Origin: Paraglaciecola sp. L3A3
GTDB lineage: Bacteria; Pseudomonadota; Gammaproteobacteria; Enterobacterales; Alteromonadaceae
DNA: 64,000 nucleotides
Assembly: GCF_009796765.1 (NCBI RefSeq)
Contig: NZ_CP047023.1
Location: forward strand, 3,517,501-3,581,500
Direction: 5' to 3'
Every line of letters starts with the position of its first letter. Within the stretch, counting starts at the first letter, position 1. The notes under the pieces were generated by a model, which was not told where the DNA came from, did no database searches, and saw only the letters and a program-made list of their open reading frames with translations. Position numbers and translations under genes: made by a program. This document shows, one piece after another, positions 24,970 through 35,133 of this stretch.

Positions 24970-25770
24970 ATGAATATTTTAATTAAAATAATATTTCTTT
25001 TTTTAATCTATCCATTGTCGGTAATAGCTCACACCTCTGCCACACCAAAAATTCTAATGCCCGCTTCAACGGCAAATAAAATAACTCTGACTGTTGCCAC
25101 AACAGAACACGGATCTTCCCCCTACAATTTCGAAGAAAATGGGTCAAGAAAAGGCCTTTCCATTGATATTCTTAATTATATCGAAAAAAATTCAAAGTAT
25201 GATTTTGAATTTATAATTCTACCTTGGTCGAGAGCTATGCATTTTGTAGCAGAAGGTAAGATTGATCTGATGCTGACTTTGTTTAAATCAGCAAAACGCG
25301 AGCAAGCATATCATTTTATTGAGCCGTCATACGCCAACGAAGCCATTCAACTATTTACATTAACAGACAATAAATTCGAATTTAATGGCCACTTAGCAGA
25401 TTTAACACCATATATAATTGGCGTTAAATCTGGTTTTTCATATGGCGAGTCTTTCGAGCAAGCAAACTACCTGACAAAATTCTCCACCTTTACCGAAGAG
25501 GTATTGCTAAAGTTATTACTGGGAAAACGCATTGATTTTGTTATTTCGAATCCGTTACATTTTAATAAGCTGATTTCTAACCAAAGTATAAGGTCTAAGG
25601 TTAAGGGAATGACTCCCTATATTGCAATGACCCCACTATATATAGCATTAACAAAGAAAAGAAAAAATTCATTAGAAATAAAAGAGAACCTTGAACAGCT
25701 CACAAAACAATTAATTACGACACCTTATTACCAAGAGTTGTTAAATAAATATCAATTAAATTTCAAATGA
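24970..25770 (+). CDS. Periplasmic solute-binding protein (family 3-like), orphan
   Basis: A 266-residue exported protein. A signal peptide ends near VIA-HT; then come TVATTEHGSSPYNF, a GLSIDILNYIEK segment, FIILPWSRAMHFVAEGKIDLML and a C-terminal TTPYYQELLNKY. This is the layout of family 3 (amino-acid/polar solute) binding proteins. No permease or ATPase gene is next to it; many such single genes in marine Alteromonadales act as sensors or have unknown roles. ATG at 24970 is preferred to the in-frame TTG at 24958. A similar orphan is at 41334. Confidence 0.75.
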   Translation: MNILIKIIFLFLIYPLSVIAHTSATPKILMPASTANKITLTVATTEHGSSPYNFEENGSRKGLSIDILNYIEKNSKYDFEFIILPWSRAMHFVAEGKIDLMLTLFKSAKREQAYHFIEPSYANEAIQLFTLTDNKFEFNGHLADLTPYIIGVKSGFSYGESFEQANYLTKFSTFTEEVLLKLLLGKRIDFVISNPLHFNKLISNQSIRSKVKGMTPYIAMTPLYIALTKKRKNSLEIKENLEQLTKQLITTPYYQELLNKYQLNFK

Positions 25771-25879
25771 CCCAGCTTAAACACGCTGTACACAAAAAAT
25801 GACACTCAAGTCACAGCAACTAGACTGAAGTAGAAATAGCGCACTGTATACCGTCAGAAATATCTAAATGAGCAGAAGC

Positions 25880-27562
25880 TTAAGCCTGCTGTTGCATCTC
25901 TGTCTCTGCCCACTGTCTATTCACTCCAGAAAACAAAGCTTTAATTGCTGCAGTCATAATATTGCTATCTTTAGCTACCCCAAAACCGCAGTTAATACCG
26001 TCTATTTTTAACTCTACATAACACACAGCCGCGACGTCTGAACCACTGCCAATAGAATGTTCATGGTAATCTACCACTTCTATTGGGGTATGAATAAACT
26101 GGCTAATGGCGTTAACCGCAGCGTCAATAGGGCCATTGCCTACTCCACTGATATTTTGTTTGTTACCTTGATAACTAAACTTCACATCCACTTTTTGTCG
26201 ACCATCAAGTATGGTGGTCATCTGGCTACTGATAAATTCAATAGGCGTAGTTTGAGCAAAGTACTCTTGTTCAAATAACGCGACTATTGCTTTAGCTGTG
26301 GCTTCTTTGCCCGTTTCATCATTCACTTTTTGTACAATGCGGCTGAACTCCATTTGTAATTTTCTAGGTAAAGCTAAGCCTGCTTCTTGTTCTAATAAAA
26401 AGCTAACCCCGCCCTTACCTGATTGGCTATTCACCCTCACCACAGCATCGTAGCTACGGCCTAAATCGGCAGGATCAATCGGTAAATATGGCACTTGCCA
26501 CACACCTTGCTTATCTTGTACCGCTAAGCCTTTTTTAATAGCGTCTTGATGGGAGCCAGAAAAAGCAGTAAAAACCAATTCACCGGCATATGGGTGCCGT
26601 GGATGCACTGGCATTTGATTACATTCTTCAACCAATTTACGCACTTGGTCAATACTTGAAAAATCTAATTCAGGATGTACCCCTTGGGTGTACATATTCA
26701 TGGCCAAGGTCACTAAGTCCACATTGCCGGTACGTTCACCATTACCAAACAAACAACCTTCTACTCTGTCAGCGCCTGCCATAATGGCCAATTCTGCTGC
26801 AGCTACGGCTGTGCCTCTATCGTTATGAGGGTGCACACTTAAGATAATGTGTTGTCTTTGTTTAAGATGGATATGCATCCATTCAATTTGATCCGCATAA
26901 GTATTAGGGGTATTCATTTCTATTGTCGCGGGTAAATTAATAATGATCTTATTTGCCTTACTGGGTTGCCAAATTTCTACCACAGCATCACACACTTCTT
27001 TGGCAAAGCGAATTTCGGTACTAGAAAACACTTCTGGTGAATACTGATAAGTCCAATCCACTTCTGGCGCATTAGCTGTTAATTGTTTAACCCATTGGGT
27101 GCCTTGGGTAGCAATTTTTTTCACACCGGCTTTATCAGTTTTATAAACAATCTCACGAAAAGTCGGCGCTAAGGGATTATACATATGCAATATGGCTTGT
27201 TTAGCCCCTCTTAAACTGTCTACGGTTTTTTCAATTAAGTCGAATCTAGCTTGCACTAAAACTTCTATGCTTACATCCTCGGGTATGTGATTACCTTCGA
27301 TCAATAAACGCACAAACTGATAGTCAATTTCTGAAGCCGATGGAAACCCCACTTCAATTTGTTTAAAACCAATCGCCACTAATGCTTTAAAAAAACGTAA
27401 TTTGGTTTCTATCGACATTGGATCAATTAGCGCCTGATTTCCATCACGCAAATCTGTACTCATCCAAATAGGTGGGTTAACAATAGTCTTGTTAGGCCAC
27501 TGTCGTTGAGTCAATTTGATCCCTTTAAAGGCTTGATATTTACTTTGAGGATTATTGATCAT
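25880..27562 (-). CDS. leuA: 2-isopropylmalate synthase (long LeuA2-type)
   Basis: First committed step of leucine synthesis: acetyl-CoA plus 2-oxoisovalerate gives 2-isopropylmalate. [13 protein letters not shown] carries the metal-binding and catalytic residues, [10 protein letters not shown] and [12 protein letters not shown] the barrel histidines and glycine-rich loop. The C-terminal 130 residues form the LeuA allosteric domain ([20 protein letters not shown]) that binds leucine. It is the longer form like those of actinobacteria, not the short E. coli LeuA. ATG 27562 has GGAGC six bases upstream. No leader peptide or attenuator was recognised. It is divergent from an Lrp-type regulator. 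Confidence 0.95.
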   Translation of the reverse strand: MINNPQSKYQAFKGIKLTQRQWPNKTIVNPPIWMSTDLRDGNQALIDPMSIETKLRFFKALVAIGFKQIEVGFPSASEIDYQFVRLLIEGNHIPEDVSIEVLVQARFDLIEKTVDSLRGAKQAILHMYNPLAPTFREIVYKTDKAGVKKIATQGTQWVKQLTANAPEVDWTYQYSPEVFSSTEIRFAKEVCDAVVEIWQPSKANKIIINLPATIEMNTPNTYADQIEWMHIHLKQRQHIILSVHPHNDRGTAVAAAELAIMAGADRVEGCLFGNGERTGNVDLVTLAMNMYTQGVHPELDFSSIDQVRKLVEECNQMPVHPRHPYAGELVFTAFSGSHQDAIKKGLAVQDKQGVWQVPYLPIDPADLGRSYDAVVRVNSQSGKGGVSFLLEQEAGLALPRKLQMEFSRIVQKVNDETGKEATAKAIVALFEQEYFAQTTPIEFISSQMTTILDGRQKVDVKFSYQGNKQNISGVGNGPIDAAVNAISQFIHTPIEVVDYHEHSIGSGSDVAAVCYVELKIDGINCGFGVAKDSNIMTAAIKALFSGVNRQWAETEMQQQA

Positions 27563-27718
27563 GTGCTGCTCCAAAATTCGGCTAATAAAGAATAAAACAA
27601 GGTTATCGTAAAAACAGGCATAGATAATTGCGAAGACCCAACAATCAGCAGATTAACCGCAATTTTATTGCTAGAATAAAAACATTATTAGCAAGATTAA
27701 CCTTCAATAGTGAAAATC

Positions 27719-28183
27719 ATGAAATTAGACAAGTATGATCGCTTAATTCTAGAGACTATTCAGCAACAAGGCAGGATCTCAAACCAAGAGTTAGCCGAGG
27801 CAATTAACTTATCGCCTTCGCCTTGTTTGCGCCGTGTACGCCAATTAGAAGAATCAGGTATGATAGCGGGTTATGTGGCCTTACTCGATGCCAGAAAACT
27901 AGGCTTAACGCTCATGTGTTTTATGCAAATTAGTATGGATAAACACACGCCAGAGCGTTTCAAAAGTTTTGAAAGAAAAATAGCTGAATTTTCTGAAGTA
28001 TTAGAATGCCACTTAGTGACGGGCCAGTCGGCTGATTATTTATTGAAAGTAATAGTCAAAGACATGGATGATTTTCAGCAATTTTTACTGAATAAACTCA
28101 CCCCAATCGAAGGTGTCAGTGGGGTACATTCATCTTTTGTGTTGAAGTCCCCAGTTAATACTACAGCTTTACCTATTGGTTGA
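27719..28183 (+). CDS. Lrp/AsnC family transcriptional regulator
   Basis: A 154-residue regulator: an N-terminal winged helix-turn-helix (LDKYDRLILETIQQQGRISNQ, then SPSPCLRRVRQLEESG) and a C-terminal ligand-binding RAM domain (VLECHLVTGQSADYLLKV). It is divergent from leuA across about 150 bp, so control of leuA by leucine or another amino acid is a reasonable inference. ATG at 27719 is used; GTG at 27710 would add three residues. The protein is close to the size of Lrp itself, but orthology cannot be decided here. Confidence 0.9.
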   Translation: MKLDKYDRLILETIQQQGRISNQELAEAINLSPSPCLRRVRQLEESGMIAGYVALLDARKLGLTLMCFMQISMDKHTPERFKSFERKIAEFSEVLECHLVTGQSADYLLKVIVKDMDDFQQFLLNKLTPIEGVSGVHSSFVLKSPVNTTALPIG

Positions 28184-28192
28184 TAGAACTTA

Positions 28193-29134
28193 TTACTCAG
28201 TTAATAACTGACTAATATCCATCCATTGGGTTAAATCTTTGAACCAATCATATGAGTTACGTAATCCAAAACCATGACCACCTTCAGGTAATATCAATAG
28301 CTGACTAGGTACTTTGTTGTCATTCAGTGCTTGATAATAGACTAATGCATTTTCTACCGGAACAGCCTTATCATCACCAGCATGAGTAATAAAAGCCGGA
28401 GGTGTGTCGGCTGTGACTTGTAACTCATTGGAGTAATGTTTGACTAATGTAGGATCTAAAGTGGCTCCAATTAAGTTTTTCCGTGAGCCTTTATGCACAA
28501 TGCCATCGGCAAAACTAATAACAGGATAAATTAACACTTGGAAATCTGGACGTAGGTTTTGCCCGGCTAATGTTTGATTAACAGCTTTGTTGTAATGCAC
28601 TGCCGCTGATGATGCTAAATGTCCACCAGCTGAAAAGCCCATCACTCCCACTTTATTCGGATTGATGTTCCACTCTTGGCTATTTTGTCGAACCACACTA
28701 ATAGCTTGTTGAATATCTTGTAATGGGCCAACACTTTTGTTTTGCATAGTTTCATCTAAAGGTGTTCTATATTTAAGAACAAAAGCTGTTACGCCTATCT
28801 TATTAAAACGTTTAGCAATTTGTTCACCTTCAGCATAAATAGACACACCTTTGTAACCGCCACCAGGACAAATAATCACAGCTGTGCCATTGGCAGCTTC
28901 AGGAGCCGGCATATAAGCTGTTAATTGAGGAAAAGTGACATCAATTAAAAACTTATTTACTTCAATAGAGTCGCGCACATACTCCAGATTTTTTGATTCA
29001 ATCGCGCCTGGTATATTGCCTGTATATAAATCCATGACATCCTCTGAATCAGTAAAACTAGCATCCACTTCAACTTGTGATGCACAACCCGAAAGACCTG
29101 CTAATAACAATAAAATACTTACACCAAACCTCAT
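28193..29134 (-). CDS. Alpha/beta-hydrolase lipoprotein (acetyl-xylan-esterase/BD-FAE-like)
   Basis: A 313-residue lipoprotein with lipobox GLSGC (Cys17). The hydrolase core shows the oxyanion CPGGGYKGVS, nucleophile GFSAGG, HAGDDKAVP with the acid and GGHGFG with the histidine. Such enzymes remove acetyl or other ester groups from polysaccharides or small esters. It lies 92 bp downstream of a GntP-family permease on the same strand, which points to sugar-acid or ester use. The exact substrate is unknown. Confidence 0.85.
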   Translation of the reverse strand: MRFGVSILLLLAGLSGCASQVEVDASFTDSEDVMDLYTGNIPGAIESKNLEYVRDSIEVNKFLIDVTFPQLTAYMPAPEAANGTAVIICPGGGYKGVSIYAEGEQIAKRFNKIGVTAFVLKYRTPLDETMQNKSVGPLQDIQQAISVVRQNSQEWNINPNKVGVMGFSAGGHLASSAAVHYNKAVNQTLAGQNLRPDFQVLIYPVISFADGIVHKGSRKNLIGATLDPTLVKHYSNELQVTADTPPAFITHAGDDKAVPVENALVYYQALNDNKVPSQLLILPEGGHGFGLRNSYDWFKDLTQWMDISQLLTE

Positions 29135-29226
29135 TATAAATTCCCTTATTTACTAGTGAATAATTTCAACAGCGAAGATTAATACTTACAATTGCTAATG
29201 TATAGCATGATTAAAAATGATAGACA

Positions 29227-30534
29227 TCAGACAAATTGATCTAAAATCAACACGCTAATAATTCCTACCACACCAACAATTGTTTCCATCAAAGACCAAG
29301 ATTTGAAAGTATCTTTTAAACTCAAGTTAAAATAACCTTTATACATCCAAAAGCCAGAATCATTGACATGGGAGCACATCAAACTACCGGCACCAATGGC
29401 TAGTACCATTAAGTTAGGATTAACATCTGTAGATAACACTAAAGGCGCAACAATACCCGCTGCGGTTAACCCAGCTACTGTGGCTGAGCCTAAACAAATA
29501 CGAATAATAGTGGCAATTAACCAACCTAGAATTAACGGATTAATATCGATACTTTTAAGCGCATCGCCAATTTCAGTACTCACGCCACTGACGACAAAAA
29601 CCTGCTTCAAAGCCCCTGCCCCAGCAATGACTAATAAGATCACCGCAATATCTTTAATTGCCTCGCTATAATCGTCCATTATTTTACTGATGTTAATGCC
29701 TCGAGATATACCTAAAGTATAAGTGGCAATAACCAGTGCAATTAACATCACCACCATGGGGTTACCGATAAATTTAATCAAAGCTGATGACTCTTCACCG
29801 GCAATATAAGGTAAGGCCGTGGTGCCGGCAATTAACACTACAGGTAATAAACTAGTGACAAAACTATTCAGTGCACTGGGTAATTCATGTTCTTCCATGA
29901 TTTGCGGTTTGAACGTATCTAAAGGTTTACTATCGATATTTTTTAAAGTTTTAGCAAACACAGGCCCAGCTAAAGCCATAGTCGGAATAGCTACAATCAA
30001 ACCATAAACTAGGGTTAAACCTAAATCAGCACCAAATTGTGGTACTAAGGCTGTCGGTGAAGGATGAGGAGGTAAAAAACCATGAGTAACTGATAAAGCC
30101 GCTAACAAAGGAATACCTAAGTACACAGCAGGCAACTTAGTTTGGTACACCACAGAAAACACCAATGGCACCAACAAAACAAAACCCACATTGTAAAAGA
30201 GTGGGATACCTACGATAAAGCCCGTGAGCATTAAGGCCCAAGTAATATATTTATCACCACACATACTCATTAAACTACTACTAATTCGCTGTGCAGCCCC
30301 GCTGGTTGAGATTAATTTACCAAACATAGCACCTACACAAATAATCACAGCAAGAGAGCCTAACAAGCCCCCTATTCCTTGCTCGAGAGTTTTGGGAATA
30401 GTGTCTAGCGGCACATCAAGCATGATGGCTGCAATAATAGAAGTGATTAAAAATGCCAGAAAAGGATTAAGTTTTGCCCAAGTCACTAACAAAATCAAAA
30501 TGAGTATTGCAATACCAACTGAAACGATTGCCAC
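29227..30534 (-). CDS. GntP family permease (gluconate/sugar-acid:H+ symporter)
   Basis: A 435-residue membrane protein with about 12-14 hydrophobic helices and the GntP signatures GIPLFYNVGFVLLVPLVF, HGFLPPHPSPTALVPQFGAD and GSLMCSHVNDSGFWMYKGYF. It should import gluconate or another sugar acid with protons. GTG start is set by a strong GGAGG six bases before it. A palindromic, LacI-type site lies upstream. The esterase gene downstream may be in the same transcript. Confidence 0.9.
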   Translation of the reverse strand: MAIVSVGIAILILILLVTWAKLNPFLAFLITSIIAAIMLDVPLDTIPKTLEQGIGGLLGSLAVIICVGAMFGKLISTSGAAQRISSSLMSMCGDKYITWALMLTGFIVGIPLFYNVGFVLLVPLVFSVVYQTKLPAVYLGIPLLAALSVTHGFLPPHPSPTALVPQFGADLGLTLVYGLIVAIPTMALAGPVFAKTLKNIDSKPLDTFKPQIMEEHELPSALNSFVTSLLPVVLIAGTTALPYIAGEESSALIKFIGNPMVVMLIALVIATYTLGISRGINISKIMDDYSEAIKDIAVILLVIAGAGALKQVFVVSGVSTEIGDALKSIDINPLILGWLIATIIRICLGSATVAGLTAAGIVAPLVLSTDVNPNLMVLAIGAGSLMCSHVNDSGFWMYKGYFNLSLKDTFKSWSLMETIVGVVGIISVLILDQFV

Positions 30535-30573
30535 TGAGTACCTCCAAGTACTTTTATTATTCTAGAAAAATCA

Positions 30574-30588
30574 ATGAAAACGATTTCT
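30574..30588. promoter_or_regulatory. LacI-type operator candidate upstream of the GntP permease
   Basis: The site ATGAAAACGATTTCT has outer GAAA/TTTC symmetry around a central CG and fits the general LacI-family/cre pattern. It lies 40 bases before the GTG start, a position where it could block transcription. No regulator is beside it. Confidence 0.35.
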
Positions 30589-30668
30589 TAACATAAAAGT
30601 AACAAGATACATAAGCTTAGATAAATTGTATATGATTTATTATTGAAAATATTGAAAGGCAAAACAGC

Positions 30669-31181
30669 TCATGGGATTAACCAGAAGTATAGAAATGGGT
30701 TACGCAAATACAGACCTAAATGTAGACATGTAAGAGCAAATATCCCTGCTAGCACATCGTCAATCATAATCCCAAAACCACCATGCACATGTTTATCAAG
30801 GTAACTAATAGGCCAAGGTTTTAATATGTCAAAAATTCTAAATAATACAAACCCAGCCAATAAGGTTTGCCATGACAAAGGCACAGCCAACATAGTGATC
30901 AACATGCCTGCGACTTCATCCCACACAATTGACGAGTCGTCGTGCACTTGCATGTCATCAGCAGTTTTACCGCAGATCCAAATACCCACAACCGAGGCAA
31001 TCAAAGTAAAGATCAGATAAAAACTAAAGCTGCTATATAGTGATAAAACAATCACTAAAGGGAGGGCCGCTAAAGTACCAAATGTACCAGGGGCTTTTGG
31101 CGCTAAACCACTGCCCAATCCTAAAGCCAAACAATGTACTGGATTAAACAGACTGACACGTTGACGTATTTGCTTATCCAT
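30669..31181 (-). CDS. pgpA: Phosphatidylglycerophosphatase A
   Basis: PgpA removes the terminal phosphate from phosphatidylglycerophosphate in the inner membrane. The 170-residue protein has GLGSGLAPKAPGTFGTLAALP, KTADDMQVHDDSSIVWDEVAG and a series of hydrophobic helices, as in the family. It lies 9 bp after thiL, the common gammaproteobacterial order. It is the last gene of the riboflavin/nusB/thiL block. Confidence 0.94.
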   Translation of the reverse strand: MDKQIRQRVSLFNPVHCLALGLGSGLAPKAPGTFGTLAALPLVIVLSLYSSFSFYLIFTLIASVVGIWICGKTADDMQVHDDSSIVWDEVAGMLITMLAVPLSWQTLLAGFVLFRIFDILKPWPISYLDKHVHGGFGIMIDDVLAGIFALTCLHLGLYLRNPFLYFWLIP

Positions 31182-31190
31182 TGTAGTCCT

Positions 31191-32168
31191 TTAGAAGTGT
31201 TGGTAACCCTGAATATTAAGTGTATAGGCTTGATCATTTTTACGTAAATCTAGTTTTCCGTTACTACCATTCAATTGACCAATACAAGTCACTTGAATAT
31301 TGGCACTGGCTAAAGTTGTTTCCAAATTACCTTTTTGTTCTTCACTAACGGTAAATAACAACTCGTAATCATCGCCAGCACTGAGAGCATACTTTATCGC
31401 GGTTTCTTCATCCACTGACTCAGATAAAGCAGTTGATAATGGTAATTTATCAAGATTTAAAGTCGCGCCACAGTGAGACATGGTCAGAATATGCTTAATA
31501 TCAGAAATAAGCCCATCAGACAGATCAATGCAAGAGTTGGCAATACGACGAAGCATAGTGCCAGTTAACAATCTGGGAGTGGGATAATTTAATCGCTTAA
31601 GTAAAAAGTCTCTATTTTCTGCAGTGATAGCAGAGTCAGTCACTTTTTCTTGCTGGTTTTTAGCTATAGCTAAGCCTAATCCTGCATCACCAAGGGTGCC
31701 AGTCACATAAACAAGATCACCAGGTTTAGCGCCACTGCGGGTGATTGCCTGTTCAAAAGGCACAAAACCTTGAGCGGTAATAGTGATAGCCAAAGGTCCT
31801 TGAACAGTATCACCACCAATTAATTGAATAGAATAATAATCAACAAGTTCTTGGAGACCAGTAGAAAAATCTTTTAACCACAGCTCATCAGCATGGGGCA
31901 CGCTCAATGATAAACTTAACCAAGCAGGTTCTGCTCCCATTGCAGCTAAGTCACTTAAATTGACGGCAATGGCTTTTTGCGCCACAGCATGAGCACTAGC
32001 GTCAGGTAAAAAGTGTACACCACTTAACAAAGTATCAGTGGTAGTCACTAATGCTTGGCCTTGAGGTATATGGGTAACAGCAGCATCGTCACCGATGCCT
32101 ATGATCACATCTTTACGTTGGCCACTATTGGCTTTGAAAAAATGTTCTATCAGATTAAATTCTTTCAC
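31191..32168 (-). CDS. thiL: Thiamine-monophosphate kinase
   Basis: ThiL phosphorylates thiamine phosphate to thiamine diphosphate. The 325-residue protein shows GIGDDAAV near residue 23, TTTDTLLSGVHF, KAIAVNLSDLAAMGAEP, GGDTVQGP and SAGDDYELLF, the standard PurM-fold motifs. GTG at 32168 is the start. A 26-bp perfect inverted repeat lies in the gap to nusB. The gene is part of the nrdR-rib-nusB-thiL-pgpA chain. Confidence 0.95.
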   Translation of the reverse strand: MKEFNLIEHFFKANSGQRKDVIIGIGDDAAVTHIPQGQALVTTTDTLLSGVHFLPDASAHAVAQKAIAVNLSDLAAMGAEPAWLSLSLSVPHADELWLKDFSTGLQELVDYYSIQLIGGDTVQGPLAITITAQGFVPFEQAITRSGAKPGDLVYVTGTLGDAGLGLAIAKNQQEKVTDSAITAENRDFLLKRLNYPTPRLLTGTMLRRIANSCIDLSDGLISDIKHILTMSHCGATLNLDKLPLSTALSESVDEETAIKYALSAGDDYELLFTVSEEQKGNLETTLASANIQVTCIGQLNGSNGKLDLRKNDQAYTLNIQGYQHF

Positions 32169-32212
32169 AATGACAGGAACCTACTTATCATTTAACTAGC
32201 ATGGCACTAAAG

Positions 32213-32238
32213 TGACTAGACAGTGTACTGTCTAGTCA
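32213..32238. repeat. Perfect inverted repeat between nusB and thiL
   Basis: Arms TGACTAGACAG and CTGTCTAGTCA (11 bp each) flank TGTA. No T-run follows on either strand, so it is more likely an mRNA hairpin that influences processing or stability than a strong terminator. Confidence 0.7.
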
Positions 32239-32254
32239 TAAACTTAGGGTAAAT

Positions 32255-32677
32255 TTACGATAACTCGTCTTTACGCAGGGTTTTGATAGCTTTGTCCAGC
32301 ACACCATTAACAAACTTGTGGCTTTCATCAGCACCAAAAGACTTAGCTAATTCAATAGCTTCGTTAATGACAACTTTATAAGGTACATCTAAACGAGCGA
32401 TAAGTTCATAAGTAGCAATTCTGAGAATAGCTTTCTCAACTGGATCCAGTTCTTCAGGCAAGCGGCCAAGATATGGCTTAACCTTTTTATCAATTTCAGC
32501 ACAGTCTTTAACAACAGCACGTAATAATTCCAAAAAGTATTCAGTGTCTACTTTTTGCATATTGTTACTAGTGACTATGCTTAATTCAATTTGCTCAACT
32601 GGATTTTTAGACATTTGCCAAGAATAAACAGCTTGCACTGCTAATTCTCTGGCTAGGCGGCGAGCTTTAGGTTTCAC
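32255..32677 (-). CDS. nusB: Transcription antitermination factor NusB
   Basis: NusB binds NusE and boxA RNA in rRNA antitermination. The 140-residue helical protein has the family start [17 protein letters not shown] and end [26 protein letters not shown] (split by other residues only at its margins). GTG at 32677 starts directly after the ribH stop (TAG-GTG), implying translational coupling. Confidence 0.95.
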   Translation of the reverse strand: MKPKARRLARELAVQAVYSWQMSKNPVEQIELSIVTSNNMQKVDTEYFLELLRAVVKDCAEIDKKVKPYLGRLPEELDPVEKAILRIATYELIARLDVPYKVVINEAIELAKSFGADESHKFVNGVLDKAIKTLRKDELS

Positions 32678-33154
32678 CTACTCTGCCCCTTCAATATTTG
32701 CGATAACGTTAACCATTTCTAGTGAACTAATTGCCGCTTCAGCGCCTTTATTACCCGCTTTAGTACCAGAACGCTCAATCGCTTGTTCGATACTGTCAGT
32801 GGTAATCACACCAAAAGATACTGGAATTCCGTATTCTAGAGAAACTTGAGCTAAGCCCTTGTTACATTCGCCTGCCACAAAATCAAAGTGTGGAGTACCG
32901 CCACGAATCACGGCACCTAATGCAATAATTGCATCATACTTATTTTGTTCAGCAAGTTTTTTAGCCACAATAGGCAACTCATATGCGCCTGGCACACGAA
33001 CTAGCGTAATGTCTTGCTCGTTAACTTCACCGTGTCTTTCTAGTGCATCAATAGCACCTTCAACTAAACTTTCAACCACAAAACTGTTAAATCGAGCAAC
33101 CACAAGTGCGAATTTTTTACCTGTAGCGCGAACGTTACCTTCAATAATATTCAT
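32678..33154 (-). CDS. ribH: 6,7-dimethyl-8-ribityllumazine synthase
   Basis: RibH condenses dihydroxybutanone phosphate with the ribityl-pyrimidine to give lumazine. The 158-residue protein has [43 protein letters not shown] and [25 protein letters not shown], with the conserved active-site histidine in TPHFDF. It is followed without gap by nusB. Confidence 0.97.
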   Translation of the reverse strand: MNIIEGNVRATGKKFALVVARFNSFVVESLVEGAIDALERHGEVNEQDITLVRVPGAYELPIVAKKLAEQNKYDAIIALGAVIRGGTPHFDFVAGECNKGLAQVSLEYGIPVSFGVITTDSIEQAIERSGTKAGNKGAEAAISSLEMVNVIANIEGAE

Positions 33155-33250
33155 CTAAAAACCTTACTAGAAAAATCGGCGCGCAGTTTAGCACATCCAT
33201 AGTTTAAAATATTGCGAAATTTTCAGTTCTATTTGTTATAACAAACAGAG

Positions 33251-34351
33251 TTAAACTTCTACGTACTCAACCACCTCTAAACCGTATCCAGATAAGGCAT
33301 GATACTTTTTAGGTTTACTTAATAAGCGCATTTTTTTCACGCCTAAACTAGCTAAAATTTGACTACCAACGCCGACTGTTCTCGACGACCCCTGCCAAGC
33401 AGGTGTCACTGGCTGCTCGCCATTATCTTCAGCTTCAAACAATTTCACTTGCGACAACAGATCTTCTTCTTTGCCCAGCACCACCAACACACCGCCATTT
33501 TCTGCAATGGTTTTAATGGCCTCAGATAATCCCATACTGCGGGAAACTGAACGTTGAGAGCCCAATAAGTCACTCAAAGAATTTTGTAAATGCACTCTGA
33601 CTAAAACAGGCTCATCACCTTTGATTTGGCCTTTACACATAGCAAAGTGTACTTGATTGTCGATAACATCTTTATAAGTGACGAGATCAAACTCACCATA
33701 TTCAGTGGGTAATTTACATTTTGCGACTTGCTGAATAGTGGTTTCATTTAAGTTTCTATATTCAATAAGAGCAGCAATAGTACCTATTTTCAGACCATGT
33801 TTAATCGCAAACTGCTCTAATTCTGGACGTCTAGCCATGCTGCCGTCTTCATTTAAAATTTCAACAATGGCAGAAGCGGGTTCACAACCAGCTAAACGGG
33901 CTAAATCAATGCCCGCTTCCGTATGCCCAGCTCGGTTTAACACACCGCCTTCTTTACCGATTAAGGGAAAAATATGCCCTGGCTGCACTATATCTTTGGC
34001 CTGCGCATTTTTGCCCACTGCGGCTAATACTGTTTTAGCTCGGTCTGCGGCAGAAATACCTGTGGTCACACCTTCTGCCGCCTCAATAGAAACAGTAAAA
34101 TTAGTGGAAAATTGTGCGCCATTGTTATCTACCATCAAAGGTAGGTTAAGTGCGCGACAGCGTTCTGCTGTCATAGGTAAACATACTAAACCTCTTGCAT
34201 GTGTCACCATAAAATTAATCGCTTCAGGCGTAACATGTTCTGCGGCCATGATTAGATCGCCTTCATTTTCGCGATCTTCATCATCCATCAAGATAACCAT
34301 TTTACCTTGACGAATATCTTCAATTATTTCTTCACAGCTATTGAGTAACAT
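33251..34351 (-). CDS. ribB: 3,4-dihydroxy-2-butanone-4-phosphate synthase with degenerate GTP cyclohydrolase II domain
   Basis: The N-terminal half (about 1-205) is a full Rib[36 protein letters not shown]. The C-terminal half has the RibA fold outline but lost the zinc cysteines: where GTP cyclohydrolase II has a LRCDCG block this protein reads [10 protein letters not shown], and the RQEGRGIGL segment is missing. It is therefore best called RibB with a RibA-like tail (RibBX-type), and GTP cyclohydrolase II must come from another gene. It lies between ribE and ribH in the riboflavin operon. Annotation as bifunctional RibBA would be wrong on these residues. Confidence 0.9.
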   Translation of the reverse strand: MLLNSCEEIIEDIRQGKMVILMDDEDRENEGDLIMAAEHVTPEAINFMVTHARGLVCLPMTAERCRALNLPLMVDNNGAQFSTNFTVSIEAAEGVTTGISAADRAKTVLAAVGKNAQAKDIVQPGHIFPLIGKEGGVLNRAGHTEAGIDLARLAGCEPASAIVEILNEDGSMARRPELEQFAIKHGLKIGTIAALIEYRNLNETTIQQVAKCKLPTEYGEFDLVTYKDVIDNQVHFAMCKGQIKGDEPVLVRVHLQNSLSDLLGSQRSVSRSMGLSEAIKTIAENGGVLVVLGKEEDLLSQVKLFEAEDNGEQPVTPAWQGSSRTVGVGSQILASLGVKKMRLLSKPKKYHALSGYGLEVVEYVEV

Positions 34352-34425
34352 AATTCACTTTCTTTATTGACTTGGTAATTGTTAAAACCAATAGGTTTAA
34401 CGCATTAGGGATAGATTTAAATTTT

Positions 34426-35097
34426 TTATCTTAAAAAACCATTTTCAGCTAAAAACGCCATACTAATATCGCTTTTAGCATTATCATTTTGCTCTTGTGC
34501 TGCTTTGTCACCCATGATTAATCTTTCTAAATAACGGGCAATTACATCGACTTCTAGATTCACTTTAGTGCCCACTTTATAAGAGCCAATAATGGTTTCT
34601 TGTAAACTATGGGGAATAAGTGTCAGCAAAAATTTAGCGCCATTCACTTGGTTCACTGTCAGGCTAACCCCATCCACAGTAATTGACCCTTTTTCTGCAA
34701 GGTATTTAGCTAATTCATCAGGAGCTTTAAGCCAAATTTCAACATACCGACCCACAGTTGTCACCGACAATACTTGGCCTACCCCATCCACATGACCACT
34801 GACTATGTGGCCACCTAAACGGCTGTTAGCTTGCAATGCCTTTTCTAAATTAACTTTATGACCGGCTTTATAGGCAACAAACCCTGTACGCTTAATTGTC
34901 TCATGGGACACATCAGCACTAAAACCGTTAGACGACATAGCGACAACCGTTAAACACACACCGTTATTGGCTATACTGTCACCCAGTTTAACGTCGCTCA
35001 TGTCTAATTTGTTGACGTCTATCGACAACCTAATGTCTTCACCTGTAGGGGTTAAACTTTTGATGACACCTACATCTTCAATAATTCCGGTAAACAT
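34426..35097 (-). CDS. ribE: Riboflavin synthase alpha subunit
   Basis: Riboflavin synthase dismutates two lumazines to riboflavin. The two homologous lumazine-binding halves are visible: MFTGIIEDVGVI with GVCLTVV and NLEKAL in the first, HIVSGHVDGVGQV with GVSLTVN and NLEVDVIARYLERL in the second. At 223 residues the length is normal. It is 36 bp behind ribD and precedes ribB. Confidence 0.96.
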   Translation of the reverse strand: MFTGIIEDVGVIKSLTPTGEDIRLSIDVNKLDMSDVKLGDSIANNGVCLTVVAMSSNGFSADVSHETIKRTGFVAYKAGHKVNLEKALQANSRLGGHIVSGHVDGVGQVLSVTTVGRYVEIWLKAPDELAKYLAEKGSITVDGVSLTVNQVNGAKFLLTLIPHSLQETIIGSYKVGTKVNLEVDVIARYLERLIMGDKAAQEQNDNAKSDISMAFLAENGFLR

Positions 35098-35133
35098 AGT
35101 CTCTCGATAACTTTATTTTTGATTAACTGAATA

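Noticed and set aside
33232..33245. TTTGTTATAACAAA palindrome between ribH and ribB as an operator
   Set aside because: It is a short AT-rich symmetry inside an operon, likely by chance, with no promoter context.
33738..34310. A 190-residue open frame on the plus strand opposite ribB
   Set aside because: It is the antisense shadow of a well-supported RibB gene, has no ribosome site and reads as serine/proline-rich nonsense.
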